Shown: one piece after another, positions 54,798 through 63,948 of the stretch | How positions within the stretch are numbered: position 1 is the first letter of the stretch | Layout of the letters: each line of letters begins with the position of its first letter | Origin: Beroe forskalii | Lineage: Eukaryota; Ctenophora; Nuda; Beroida; Beroidae | Direction: 5' to 3' | Length of the DNA stretch: 64,000 nucleotides | NCBI GenBank assembly: GCA_011033025.1 | Contig: WFMF01000006.1 | Location: 1,612,001-1,676,000, forward strand | Notes under the pieces: model-generated | What the model was told of the DNA's origin: nothing | The model's input: the letters and a program-made list of their open reading frames with translations, nothing else | Databases searched by the model: none | Made by a program: the position numbers and the translations under genes

Positions 54798-57700
54798 CTA
54801 ATTATAACTTTGTGGTCCACCTCCCAACACAGTGAGGTATGAGGGTGCCTGTCGCTGTCGTGTGGGATACCGGCGCTGCTGTGGTGGGGTTGCGGGAGTT
54901 GGATCTTCAGGGTCTTCGGGATCAATCATGACCCAATCATCTGCTGGGGGCGGGTTAGGGGGACTGGGAGTGGGAGGGGTAAGGGGGTTAGAGGAGGGTT
55001 CAGGGGTCTGGGGTAAGGGGATGTCACCTGCAGCATTACCATCTGTGCTGCACAACCCGTTATACTTACTTTGCTGATCTGGGGGAGGTAGGATCGTGAT
55101 TTCAGCTCCATCACGCTCTTCATTCTGAATCACAGGGACTGCGGCCTTGCGTCTTGCCGGTGGAGTGAAGAGCTTGGCGTCCGGGTTAAGCTGAGGTGGT
55201 GAGTACTTGCTCTTGAGATAAGGCTTCAGCTTGCTGATGTTGACAAGCTTGTCCTTGGGACCCAGATCGATGACGTACAGGTGGTCATCAATCTTCTTCG
55301 TGATGTTGTAGGGTCCCTGCCACCTCTTGCTGAACTTATGCTGCGGGCATTCGATGAGAGTGAATACCCAGTCACCTTTTTCAAAGAATGGACCCATGAG
55401 CTGACGGTTATAAGAACTGTCAGCGTAGCCAAAGTCCAGTGCAGCGTTCCGTCTGGCTTTCACCACGATGTCCCGGATGGTACGGTAGATCTGGTAAGCT
55501 GTAGTCTTCTTCTTACTCGCCTTGTCATCCAAGTCAAGAGGACTTCCGTTGAACTGCAGGTCCAGGGGTGTGTTCAGATGACGTCCGAACATGATTTGGT
55601 TGGCTGAAAACCCGGTGTGCCGTGACTTGATACCATTCAGAGCGAAGGATACGAAGTTCAGGTAAAGATCCCAGTCCTTGATCTGTTTGTCAGTCAAAGT
55701 GACCCGTAGAGCAGTGTTTATCCTCTTGTTAGACCTCTCCGCTTTGCTGGTTGAGGAGCACTTATAGGGGGTACCGTGAGTCACTTTGATCTTGAAGTAG
55801 CTGCAAACCTCGTTGAAGAACTCTGATGTGAATGATGTGTCATTATCCGCTAATATTTCTTTGGGATATCCAAATCTGAGGCACCATCTGTGTTGTATGA
55901 GGCGGATGGTTTCTTCACTGCGTTTGGTCTTGCAAGGCAGTGCCAAATTAAATCCTGAAAACACGTCCGTAATGCTTAGAATGAACCTGTTACCTCTCGG
56001 TGTGACTCCCTCTTTAGTGGGTATGATGTGATCGATGGAGATGGCATCGTTGATCTCGTAGGCGATCACATGTTTGAGGGGAGCCTTCAAGTAGTGATGC
56101 GGTTGTTTACACCCACCACAAGTCACGCAAGATTTCACGAAGAGTTCCACCTCTTCTTTCATCTTTGGCCAGTAGTATCTTTGACGGATGAGGTCACACG
56201 TGTTGTCAATTCCTGGATGCATGGTGACGAGAGAAGAGTGGTGTTGTTCCAACACTGTCTCCTTCAGTGACTCTGGAACTAGCGCTAGAAATCGCTCTAT
56301 TTCTATTTCCTTCGACTCTTTGTCATGTTTGATCCACTTCTTACACAGCACTCCATCCTTCACTGTGATGAGATTGAGCTGTTTCCAGTAAGTCATCATG
56401 TCAGCCGGAAGTCTGAGTCTCTGAAGCTTCTTCGGCTTCCCTTCCTTGAGCCATCTCTTCACCTCCAACAAAATGGGGTCTTTGTCCTGCTCAGCTATGA
56501 TCTTCTGTACGTCCAGAAGTTGCGTTATTTGTAGCTGCTGTGTAACTGAGGAAACTGCGTTCACTCTCAAACGTTGAGAAGGTGTCTCCCTGAAGTTTTC
56601 TTCCACTTTCATCCCGTCACAGACACATTCTTGTTTCACGTCGACCTTTGATAGGTCGATCACTTCTAGCTCGGAAGTAGTGATGAGGTTGTATTCTCTG
56701 GTGAGCATTTCATCATTGAGGAGGTTATCCGTGTCACCGCTGATTAGGTCTTTGTCGCTGATGAGGTCTTTGTCGCTGATGAGGTCTTTGTTGCTGATGA
56801 GGTCTTTGTCGCTGATGAGGTCTTTGACGCTGATGAGGTCTTTGTCGCTGATGAGGTCTTTGTCGCTGATGTGGTCTTTGACGCTGATGAGGTCTTTGAC
56901 GCTGATGATGTCTTCGTCGCCAATGAGGTCTTTGTCCATGATGAGGTCTTTGTCGGACATGATGAGGTCTTTGTCCATGATGAGTTCTTTGTCCATGATG
57001 AGGTCTTTGTCCATGATGAGGTCTTTGTCCATGATGAGGTCTTTGTCCATGATGAGGTCTTTGTCCATGATGAGGTCTTTGTCCATGATGTCTTTGACAC
57101 TGATGAAGTCGCTGTCGATGAGGTTAACAGTGACGTCACAACTGTTTTCTGTTTGAGTGAAGACCTCTTGAGTGGTTTTCTTGTACAGGTAGCGGCTGAG
57201 AAAGTCTGCAGTGTCATTGGCTTTGCCATCAATGTGCTTTATATCGAACTGAAAGTCGGCGATCTTATTCAGCCTGCGTATCATCGTGGCATTACTGTTG
57301 AGGAACATTTTCTCCAGCGAAAGCAGACTTAGGCAATCAGTCAGAACCAAGAAGTGCGTTCCCTTGAGATATATAGCGAAGTGTAGCAAAGTCTCGACGA
57401 GACACTCGAACTCAAGTTTGTGCTGGCTCCATTTCCTCTTGTGCTTGGGGACTCTCTTGGAGAAGTAAGCTACTGTTCTAAGCTCACCGTCCTGCCATTG
57501 TGCGAGCTCTGCTCCAAATCCATTTTCTGAAGCATCAATAGTAGTGACGTAGCTCTCGTTGGGGTCCTCGACTCTGGGAACAGCAAGTGTGATGCCCTCC
57601 GAGATCCTAGATTTAATGGCATCGAACCCTGATTGACACTCGTCAGTCCATATAAACTTACTCTTCCTGTCCATCCTCTGATAGATGGGTTTGGCGAGTG

Positions 57701-59537
57701 CAGCAAAGCCTTTCACAAACTTACGGTTATAGTTCAGAAAACCCATGACACGTTGGCATTCTTTCAGAGATTTTGGTGGTGGAATCTCTTTCACAGCTTT
57801 AACTCTGTCGTCATTAACCGTCACCCCGTCTTTCGAGACTGTTAACCCTACAAATTCGACTTTCTTGGAGAGGAGCTTGCACTTGCTCGGCATCACTTTG
57901 AGGTTGGCAGTGGCAAGTTTGGTGAGCAGTATCTCGAGTCTCGATAAGTGAGACGCCACATCATGAGAAGCGAGCATGAGGTCATCCAAGAAGTAAGCGA
58001 TCTGATCCAGAGGCATAGTCTCAAGGAGCTTATCCACCATCCTGGCAAACTGTGAGCTGGAAGAGAGGTGTCCCATCACCAGCTTCTTGAAGATGTACTT
58101 CCTTCCATTAGCTGTGAACGCAGTCAGTCCGACTGAGGGTTGGTCATAATCCACTTGGAAAAAGCTTTTGGAGAGGTCAAAAGTCGAGAATATGCTTGCT
58201 CCTGACAGTTTGTCTGTCACGTGATTGATGTTCGGTAACGCATACGTGTCAGGCAAGCATTGGCTGTTGAGGGCTCTAAAATCAGCCACAAATCTCCATT
58301 TTCCTGGTTGATGAGGTTTCTTGACCAGGAATACTCGAGCATTCCATAAACTCTTTTCTCCATCTTTCATCTCCTCTACAACGCCAGCCTTTATCAAGCC
58401 ATTGAGATGATCCTGCAGTGCGTTGCGTTGTATATAGGGAGTGGGTATGGGGCACACATATTGTGGGACAGCATCCTTCTTGAGGTTAATCGAGGCTTTG
58501 AAGAAGTTGCACGTTCCCAGATCGAACTCGTTTCTTGAGAAGACGTTCCTATGTCGCCAAATGAGATCCTTTAACTGCCTTAACTCCTCAGCTGTAGCGA
58601 CCAGTTCATCTAACTTGAGCTCCTTGTAGAGTCGTCTCTTTGTCCACTGATCCCCCGGATTGGACTTGTCATCTTTTTCACTTCCTGCGATCCCAGGCTC
58701 TGCTTCATCCATCTGCTGTATGACACGTACAGCACTCACCGACTTTGGTGTAGCAACGGGTGGGTCTAAGAATCCTAGGAGCTTCCTTTTGAAGAGGACG
58801 ATGGGTTTGTCAGTGGTGTTCAGCAATCGCACGGGTACAGCCCCCTGCTCGCTGAAGCATAGTGCTTCTGCCGTGAGCAGCTGATCATCAATTCCCCCAT
58901 AGGGCTCGAACAATCCACTGAGTACTGTGTTAGAATGTTGCCCAACTGGTTGTTTCGTGTCCAATCTCCCCATGACAAACTTCAGTGTGTTTGGAGGTAT
59001 GGTTATGGTCTCTGAGGCTCTGACCTTGATTCTCCTGACCACAGGAACTGGTTCTCCGGCCAAAAATCTGCTTTTTCCCCACTCTGAAGAAACAACTTTG
59101 TCCTTTGCATTGATGTTGAGTTTGTGAGTGTTGATGAAATCCATACCGAGAAGAACGTCATATTCCATGTGGCTGTCCACCACAATGCACTTGTGTCGTG
59201 CTCTGATGCCCGCTATTTCGAGGGCAATCATGACTTCTCCAACGGTAGTGATCTTGTCCTTGGTGAACGACGAGAGAACAAACTTTGAGCCTTCCACCTT
59301 CTCAATTCCCATGTCTTTCACCAGAGCTAAACTCACTAACGTCACTTCACTGCCTGTGTCCACTAGGCAGTTCACTTCCCTGCTGCCTGCTTTGCCCCTT
59401 ATCAGAACAGTGTGGCAGGCAGAACCAACTTTTCTGACATTGCCGGGCCGGCCGTGAGTTCCAATCCGGCCCTCTACAAGTTTAAATTGGCCGGTGCTAC
59501 TGTACAGTTCCGAGCAATGTGCCCCTGAATGTTGCAT
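54798..59537 (-). CDS. pol: Pol polyprotein (protease-RT-RNase H-integrase)
   Basis: Open frame of 1579 codons; entry is probably by frameshift at 59486, not at the first ATG. Residue positions are counted from 59537. Aspartic protease has DTGSE at ~58 and DVLLGMDFI. Reverse transcriptase has FVADFRALN and the catalytic YFLDD at ~514. RNase H begins at TIDASENGFG, ~664. Integrase has the HHCC zinc module from ~1096 and the D,D-35-E residues in IDHI (~1166), ADNDTS (~1229) and KAERSN (~1263). A GPYN motif (~1408) lies in the C-terminal chromatin/DNA-binding part. Domain order PR-RT-RH-IN places it in Ty3/gypsy. Between RNase H and integrase is an unusual array of ~19 hexapeptides. The C-terminus is proline-rich. 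No stops or frameshifts are seen, so it may be active. Confidence 0.95.
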   Translation of the reverse strand: MQHSGAHCSELYSSTGQFKLVEGRIGTHGRPGNVRKVGSACHTVLIRGKAGSREVNCLVDTGSEVTLVSLALVKDMGIEKVEGSKFVLSSFTKDKITTVGEVMIALEIAGIRARHKCIVVDSHMEYDVLLGMDFINTHKLNINAKDKVVSSEWGKSRFLAGEPVPVVRRIKVRASETITIPPNTLKFVMGRLDTKQPVGQHSNTVLSGLFEPYGGIDDQLLTAEALCFSEQGAVPVRLLNTTDKPIVLFKRKLLGFLDPPVATPKSVSAVRVIQQMDEAEPGIAGSEKDDKSNPGDQWTKRRLYKELKLDELVATAEELRQLKDLIWRHRNVFSRNEFDLGTCNFFKASINLKKDAVPQYVCPIPTPYIQRNALQDHLNGLIKAGVVEEMKDGEKSLWNARVFLVKKPHQPGKWRFVADFRALNSQCLPDTYALPNINHVTDKLSGASIFSTFDLSKSFFQVDYDQPSVGLTAFTANGRKYIFKKLVMGHLSSSSQFARMVDKLLETMPLDQIAYFLDDLMLASHDVASHLSRLEILLTKLATANLKVMPSKCKLLSKKVEFVGLTVSKDGVTVNDDRVKAVKEIPPPKSLKECQRVMGFLNYNRKFVKGFAALAKPIYQRMDRKSKFIWTDECQSGFDAIKSRISEGITLAVPRVEDPNESYVTTIDASENGFGAELAQWQDGELRTVAYFSKRVPKHKRKWSQHKLEFECLVETLLHFAIYLKGTHFLVLTDCLSLLSLEKMFLNSNATMIRRLNKIADFQFDIKHIDGKANDTADFLSRYLYKKTTQEVFTQTENSCDVTVNLIDSDFISVKDIMDKDLIMDKDLIMDKDLIMDKDLIMDKDLIMDKELIMDKDLIMSDKDLIMDKDLIGDEDIISVKDLISVKDHISDKDLISDKDLISVKDLISDKDLISNKDLISDKDLISDKDLISGDTDNLLNDEMLTREYNLITTSELEVIDLSKVDVKQECVCDGMKVEENFRETPSQRLRVNAVSSVTQQLQITQLLDVQKIIAEQDKDPILLEVKRWLKEGKPKKLQRLRLPADMMTYWKQLNLITVKDGVLCKKWIKHDKESKEIEIERFLALVPESLKETVLEQHHSSLVTMHPGIDNTCDLIRQRYYWPKMKEEVELFVKSCVTCGGCKQPHHYLKAPLKHVIAYEINDAISIDHIIPTKEGVTPRGNRFILSITDVFSGFNLALPCKTKRSEETIRLIQHRWCLRFGYPKEILADNDTSFTSEFFNEVCSYFKIKVTHGTPYKCSSTSKAERSNKRINTALRVTLTDKQIKDWDLYLNFVSFALNGIKSRHTGFSANQIMFGRHLNTPLDLQFNGSPLDLDDKASKKKTTAYQIYRTIRDIVVKARRNAALDFGYADSSYNRQLMGPFFEKGDWVFTLIECPQHKFSKRWQGPYNITKKIDDHLYVIDLGPKDKLVNISKLKPYLKSKYSPPQLNPDAKLFTPPARRKAAVPVIQNEERDGAEITILPPPDQQSKYNGLCSTDGNAAGDIPLPQTPEPSSNPLTPPTPSPPNPPPADDWVMIDPEDPEDPTPATPPQQRRYPTRQRQAPSYLTVLGGGPQSYN
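56740..57100 (-). repeat. 18-bp coding minisatellite inside pol (DKDLIM/DKDLIS)
   Basis: About 19 in-frame copies of an 18-bp unit (plus strand GATGAGGTCTTTGTCCAT or ...GTCGCT). They encode MDKDLI-type hexapeptides first and SDKDLI-type hexapeptides after, with two irregular units between. The array sits in the linker between RNase H and integrase. Confidence 0.95.
59445..59486 (-). promoter_or_regulatory. Predicted -1 ribosomal frameshift signal between gag and pol
   Basis: Minus strand: slippery heptamer T TTA AAC (59486-59480) in the gag frame, then a 7-nt spacer that contains the gag TAG stop (59476-59474). A perfect 7-bp GC stem follows, GGGCCGG (59472-59466) with CCGGCCC (59451-59445) and a 14-nt loop. 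Slipping back one base enters the pol frame at 59486. The arrangement matches known retroviral and coronaviral -1 signals; function is predicted. Confidence 0.85.
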
Positions 59538-60697
59538 CTAAAGCAACGCCTGTTTTCTGTTCGTGGTGCCCTGATCCTATCTGTATTTCCTGAAGTCCGT
59601 GGGTTAGGTCTACCAGTGCCTCTCCCCCTCTGTGACTGGTGATGTCTGTAGTCATTTTCCCTCCTGTTATCCTGTCGGTAGCTGGACACCTGATTCAACA
59701 CTTGCTCCTGCTCATCCGTCCGTGGGGTGGGACTGGGTACGGACTGGCTGTCTCCCTGCTCCCGTGCCTGTGAAACTCTAAGCACATGAGCCAAATCTTG
59801 CTCATGATTGACAGGTGATCGAGCACTCTTCATTTTCTCCAACTTCCGAGCAGTGCTGACTGCAACATCAAAACTGTTTTCCACTTCAGGCGCAGCGAAC
59901 AACTTGTCAGCAATGTCCCCGTTGACTCCATTCAGGAATGCGTTGAGAGAAGCTTCAGCTTTGTCAGCTTCCGTCGTGTAGCCTGCTCTGTTCACCAAGC
60001 TGCGAATCCTAGCTGCGAACGTCTCCACATCCTCTCCTTCCTCCTGCACTACTCGTGCTGACGTCAACTGCTGTCTGAGTGCTCTCACCTCCGACTTGGG
60101 GTAGAGAGTTTCCTTACATCGCTCTAACAGCACTGAGAGATTCCTCTTCTCATTGGTCGTGAGACCATCGATGACAGGCATTAGCTTCTGGAGCGTGATG
60201 TCGTCCACACAGCTCAGCAACACGTTGACGTAGTCATTGCAGCTGGTCTTGTTACCTTCTATGAAGATTCTGAGCCGGTAACAGAATGTTGAGAAGTCTT
60301 CCCCATTCTTGTACTCCTTGGGTTGTTTGAGCTTGAGAATGTTGGAGTTAGACATCGGTCTACGTAAACCTGGATCTTGTTGCAGAGTTAGAGGGGCTGT
60401 AAGTGCAGCGGCATGATGATCTGGACTCGATGCTGGGAACTGATGAGTGATACCTGTGAATTCCTGCTGTTCGTCTTCAAGATGCTGATCATCAGAGCTG
60501 GGTAGCCTACATTCTTGCAACAGGAGTTCAAAGATACGCTCCTTCAGGTCCATTCTTCTGGCCACAGCACTGGTCATGTCTGTCTGGAGGTGAGCTTTGG
60601 CTTCTTCATCCTCTTCAGCAGTGATTTGATCAGCAAGAGCCTCGATCTCCTCCACGGTCTCTTTAAGCTCTGTCTTCAAACTGGTGAGAGATGACAT
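59474..60697 (-). CDS. gag: Gag polyprotein with CCHC zinc knuckle
   Basis: 407 aa from the ATG at 60697 (MSSLTSLKTEL). An acidic, coiled-coil-like N-terminus (~1-60) precedes a capsid region (~135-280: LKLKQPKEYKNGEDF, DDITLQKLMPVIDGL, RIRSLVNRAGY). A low-complexity linker and one zinc knuckle CFRCNIQGHIARNC (CX2CX4HX4C, ~388-401) follow. It forms the particle and binds genomic RNA. It overlaps pol by 64 bases in the -1 frame. The truncated Gag at 47156-47782 matches its first half closely. Confidence 0.93.
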   Translation of the reverse strand: MSSLTSLKTELKETVEEIEALADQITAEEDEEAKAHLQTDMTSAVARRMDLKERIFELLLQECRLPSSDDQHLEDEQQEFTGITHQFPASSPDHHAAALTAPLTLQQDPGLRRPMSNSNILKLKQPKEYKNGEDFSTFCYRLRIFIEGNKTSCNDYVNVLLSCVDDITLQKLMPVIDGLTTNEKRNLSVLLERCKETLYPKSEVRALRQQLTSARVVQEEGEDVETFAARIRSLVNRAGYTTEADKAEASLNAFLNGVNGDIADKLFAAPEVENSFDVAVSTARKLEKMKSARSPVNHEQDLAHVLRVSQAREQGDSQSVPSPTPRTDEQEQVLNQVSSYRQDNRRENDYRHHQSQRGRGTGRPNPRTSGNTDRIRAPRTENRRCFRCNIQGHIARNCTVAPANLNL

Positions 60698-61065
60698 GGC
60701 TGATAGAAGGGTCTTTGGGAGGATGAAACAGTGAACCTAAACTGACGCTGAAATGTATCGTTAGGGTTAGTGTTAGTGAAATGTATCGTAAGGGTTAGTG
60801 TTAACTGTTAGTGATGAAGCAGGAAACCTAAACTGACGCTGAAAGAGATGGTTAGGGTTAGTGAACCTATCTAAACCCAGAACTGATTCTGTTTGGGTGT
60901 CAAAAACCTTACTCTGATTCTGAGAAGGTGTCAAAACTGCAGACAGTACAAATCGTCTCTAATTCTGAGAACGAGAGGTACCAGCTGATCAAAAGGAAAA
61001 GTAAACTGAAAGTGAAGCGGAAAAGGCGTGTCAAAAAACAATGTCCAGGCACGAGGCCACCAGGA
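60698..61065 (-). promoter_or_regulatory. Retroelement leader and primer-binding site
   Basis: PBS-like TGGTGGCCTCGTG (61062-61050 on the minus strand) lies 3 nt from the 5' LTR. The TGG start pairs with a tRNA CCA end; the tRNA species is not determined. The remaining leader carries several AACACTAACCCTAA-type repeats before the gag ATG. Confidence 0.75.
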
Positions 61066-61620
61066 TGACGAACTCCGTTATACCTAGAGTAAAACGCAAG
61101 AGTACGGGTCTCGTGGAACGAGCAAGTCAAGGCTTACGTTCACAGTTTACAATCCTAACACTTTCCAAAATAACCGCCAGAATAATAACCCCCGATAAAG
61201 CCTTCTCCATTCCTTAAATATCCTATCCTAATCATATATCCCGGTAATTATAAAACCGCCGGAATCCTCGCTCCCCATCCGGGAGCACTCCTCGCACCAG
61301 GCATCGCTTGTCACGGCGGCAGACTGCCCGCCCGTGGAACCTGCAAGCGAAGTCTAGTACGAGGGGCGTCGGGAGAGGAAAGAATGCTAAGTGCGGTTTT
61401 ACAATTACTGCGTAAAAATAGATATGAATGTAAGAGACTGATACAGGATACTACTACTAGTTAAACACGTTAGTGGTCTGGCCTGGGAATGCCGGAAGGA
61501 ATCTGGAAGGAGCAACGAAGTTAACTGTCACTCGGAGCTAAGCTAAAAATATAACACTGGAAAAGCGCGTACGCAGTCTCCTGATACGATCGGAGACTGG
61601 AGAGCTGACTGAGTCTGAAC
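61066..61620 (-). repeat. 5' LTR of the full-length element, outer end truncated
   Basis: Aligns to the other LTRs from TGACGAACTCC (61066) to GAGTCTGAACT (61620). The terminal ~25 bases (to CTACAACA) are absent and satellite DNA follows. It also lacks a short piece near 61378 (GAGGAAAGAATGC junction). Confidence 0.9.
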
Positions 61621-62010
61621 TGCACGGGATTGCTGGAACAGTGGTGCAATGGAACAATGGTGCAGTTTCCTAAGCCCGCATAGGTGTGTGTACGCGCCGC
61701 GCGAGCCAAACAGGGATATACGTGTTTAGCAATGGTGCAGTGACATATGGGAACAGTATATCAGTGGTGCACGGTCGTAGGATGTTACCCTACCCTCGCG
61801 CGCGGCGCAACGTTCCACATTTGGACGTCACTTTGCAACCTCGCCATCCAGTCAGAAGAAATAGACGGGGCAACGTCCGTCGAGTGCACGGTAACAGTAA
61901 ATCAATGATGCAGGAGAGCACTGGAACAGTGGTGCAGTGAATCAATGGTGCAGTGGAACAGTGGTGCAGTGGTGCATTGGAACACGGGAACAGTAGATCA
62001 GTGGTTTGTG
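61621..62010. repeat. Degenerate 16-bp satellite GGAACAGTGGTGCAGT, first block
   Basis: Variants of GTGGTGCAGTGGAACA recur throughout, interrupted at 61774-61880 by other repeat DNA. The same satellite appears in purer form from 63949 to the window end, so the intervening DNA probably inserted into or expanded within one array. Confidence 0.75.
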
Positions 62011-62182
62011 GTTGTCAGGCGTTGCCTGACCCTCTCGCGCGCGGGAAGCGCGCGCGCCACGACTCGCAGTTTGATGGATTTCTCCCATCCCTGCGCGCAA
62101 CACTCGGAGGTTTGGAGGATCGTGTTGTTTCCCCGCGGAAAACGTTGCGTGCGCGGCGGAGGGTAGGGTAACATCCTACAAC
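61774..62182. repeat. Inverted pair of GTAGGATGTTACCCTACCCTC repeats
   Basis: GTAGGATGTTACCCTACC at about 61777 recurs inverted as GGGTAGGGTAACATCCTAC at about 62161-62180, with GC-rich CGCGCGCGGCGCAACGTT parts alongside. Inside lies the hairpin GTCAGGC-GTT-GCCTGAC (62015-62031), also present at 21345-21361. It may be the ends of a foldback element. No target duplication was found. Confidence 0.6.
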
Positions 62183-62207
62183 TCGCAGTCAAATTTTGAA
62201 TAAATTT

Positions 62208-62456
62208 GGTATGTCTCCCATGTAAACGGGGCTGAGTGACGTCACAGATCTAAACGTCAATTTTTCTGTATCCTAAACCTAACCATAGTCCTAACCAAAA
62301 CCCTAACCTTAATCTTTACCCTGAACCTAACAAATCCTGACCCTAACCAAAACCCTAACCTTAATGGTTAAAGCGTTAGATTCGCTTAATTATATTTTTC
62401 TGAGTGACGTCATTGTCATAGATAATGAAGGCTCCCGTTTACATGGGAGACTAGCC
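62208..62456. mobile_element. MITE, family 1, copy B, 8-bp target duplication
   Basis: Ends GGTATGTCTCCCATGTAAAC and, inverted, GGCTAGTCTCCCATGTAAAC. It is flanked by the exact direct repeat ATAAATTT at 62200-62207 and 62457-62464. The interior matches 50921-51217 in reverse orientation, including the TGACGTCA motifs and the degenerate CCCTAA core (about 62275-62365). Confidence 0.88.
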
Positions 62457-62484
62457 ATAAATTTAAAATATGAAATATAATAAT

Positions 62485-63937
62485 GATAGTGTCCCCTGTC
62501 AGTGATAGGGTCCTCTGTTAACTTGATAGTGTCCCCTGTTAGTGATAGGGTCCTCTGTTAACTTGATAGGGTCCCCTGTTAGTGATACGGTCTTCTGTTA
62601 ACTTGATAGTGTCCCCTGTTAGTGATAGGGTCCTCTGTTAACTTGATAGTGTCCCCTGTTAGTGATAGGGTCCTCTGTTAACTTGATAGTGTCCCCTGTT
62701 AGTGATAGGGTCCTCTGTTAACTTGATAGTGTCCCCTGCCCCTGTTAGTCATAGGGTCCTCTGTTAACTTGATAGTGTCCCCTGTTAGTGATAGGGTCCT
62801 CTGTTACTTTGATAGTGTCCCCTGTTAGTGATAGGGTCCTTTGTTAACTTGATAGTGTCCCTGTTAGTGATAGGGTCCTCTGTTAACTTGATAGTGTCCC
62901 CTGTTAGTGATAGGGTCCTCTGTTAACTTGATAGTGTCCCCTGTTAGTGACAGGGTCCTCTGTTAACTTGATAGTGTCCCCTGTTAGTGATAGGGTCCTC
63001 TGTTAACTTGATAGTGTCCCCTGTTAGTGATAGGGTCCTCTGTTAATTTGATAGTGTCCCCTGTTAGTGATAGGGTCCTCTGTTAAGTTGATAGTGTCCC
63101 CTGTTAGTGATAGGGTCCTCTGTTAACTTGATAGTGTCCCCTGTTAGTGATAGGGCCCTCTGTTACTTTGATAGTGTCCCCTATTATTGATAGGGTCCTC
63201 TGTTAACTTGATAGTGTCCCCTGTTAGTGATAGGGTCCTCTGTTAACTTGATAGTGTCCCCTGTTAGTGATAGAGTCCTCTGTTAACTTGATAGTGTCCC
63301 CTGTTAGTGTTAGGGTCATCTGTTAACTTGATAGTGTCCCCTGTTAGTGATAGGGTCCTCTGTTAACTTGATAGTGTCCCCTGTTAGTGATAGGGTCCTC
63401 TGTTAACTTGATAGGGTCCCCTGTTAGTGATATGGTCCTCTGTTAACTTGATAGTGTCCCCTGTTAGTGATATGGTCCTATGTTAACTTGATAGTGTCCC
63501 TTGTTAGTGATAGGGTCCTCTGTTAACTTGATAGGGTCCCCTGTTAGTGATACGGTCCTCTGTTAACTTGATAGTGTCCCCTGTTAGTGATTGGGTCCTC
63601 TGTTAACTTGATAGTGTCCCCTGTTAATGATAGGTTCCACTGTTAACTTGATAGTGTCCCCTGTTAGTGATAGGGTCCTCTGTTAACTTGATAGTTCCCC
63701 TGTTAGTGATAGGGTCCTCTGTTAACTTGATAGTGTCCCCTGTTAGTGATAGGGTCCTCTATTTACTTGATAGTGTCCCCTGTTAGTGATAGGGTCCTCT
63801 GTTAACTTGATAGTGTCCCCTGTTAGTGATGGGGTCCTCTGTTAACTTGATAGTGTCCCCTGCTCCTGTTAGTGATAGGGTCCTCTGTTAACTTGATAGT
63901 GTCCCCTGTTAGTGTTAGTGATAGGGTCCTCTGTTAT
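62485..63937 (+). repeat. 40-bp minisatellite, about 36 copies
   Basis: Unit GATAGTGTCCCCTGTTAGT plus GATAGGGTCCTCTGTTAACTT. The two halves resemble each other, so the 40-mer is itself a dimer. Most copies differ by zero to two bases; a few carry small insertions (CCCTGCCCCTGTTAG near 62737, CTGCTCCTG near 63860). No coding capacity is inferred. Confidence 0.97.
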
Positions 63938-63948
63938 TATAATGGATT

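Larger units (their letters stand above)
51226..61620 (-). mobile_element. Full-length Ty3/gypsy (Metaviridae) retrotransposon with intact gag and pol
   Basis: Order on the minus strand: 5' LTR (61620-61066), PBS, leader, gag, pol after a -1 frameshift, antisense frame, minisatellites, structured 3' region, polypurine tract, 3' LTR (51713-51226). Both gag and pol are free of stops. The 5' LTR lacks its outer ~25 bases, replaced by satellite DNA, and the 3' LTR lacks ~95 internal bases. The coding part is thus intact while the ends are damaged. Target duplication cannot be verified because one flank is lost. Confidence 0.93.

Noticed and set aside
54832..55077. Glycine-rich plus-strand frame
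   Set aside because: It is the complement of the proline-rich C-terminus of Pol.
56680..57156. Plus-strand frame of repeated LMRSLS units
   Set aside because: It is the opposite strand of the coding minisatellite in pol and has no independent support.
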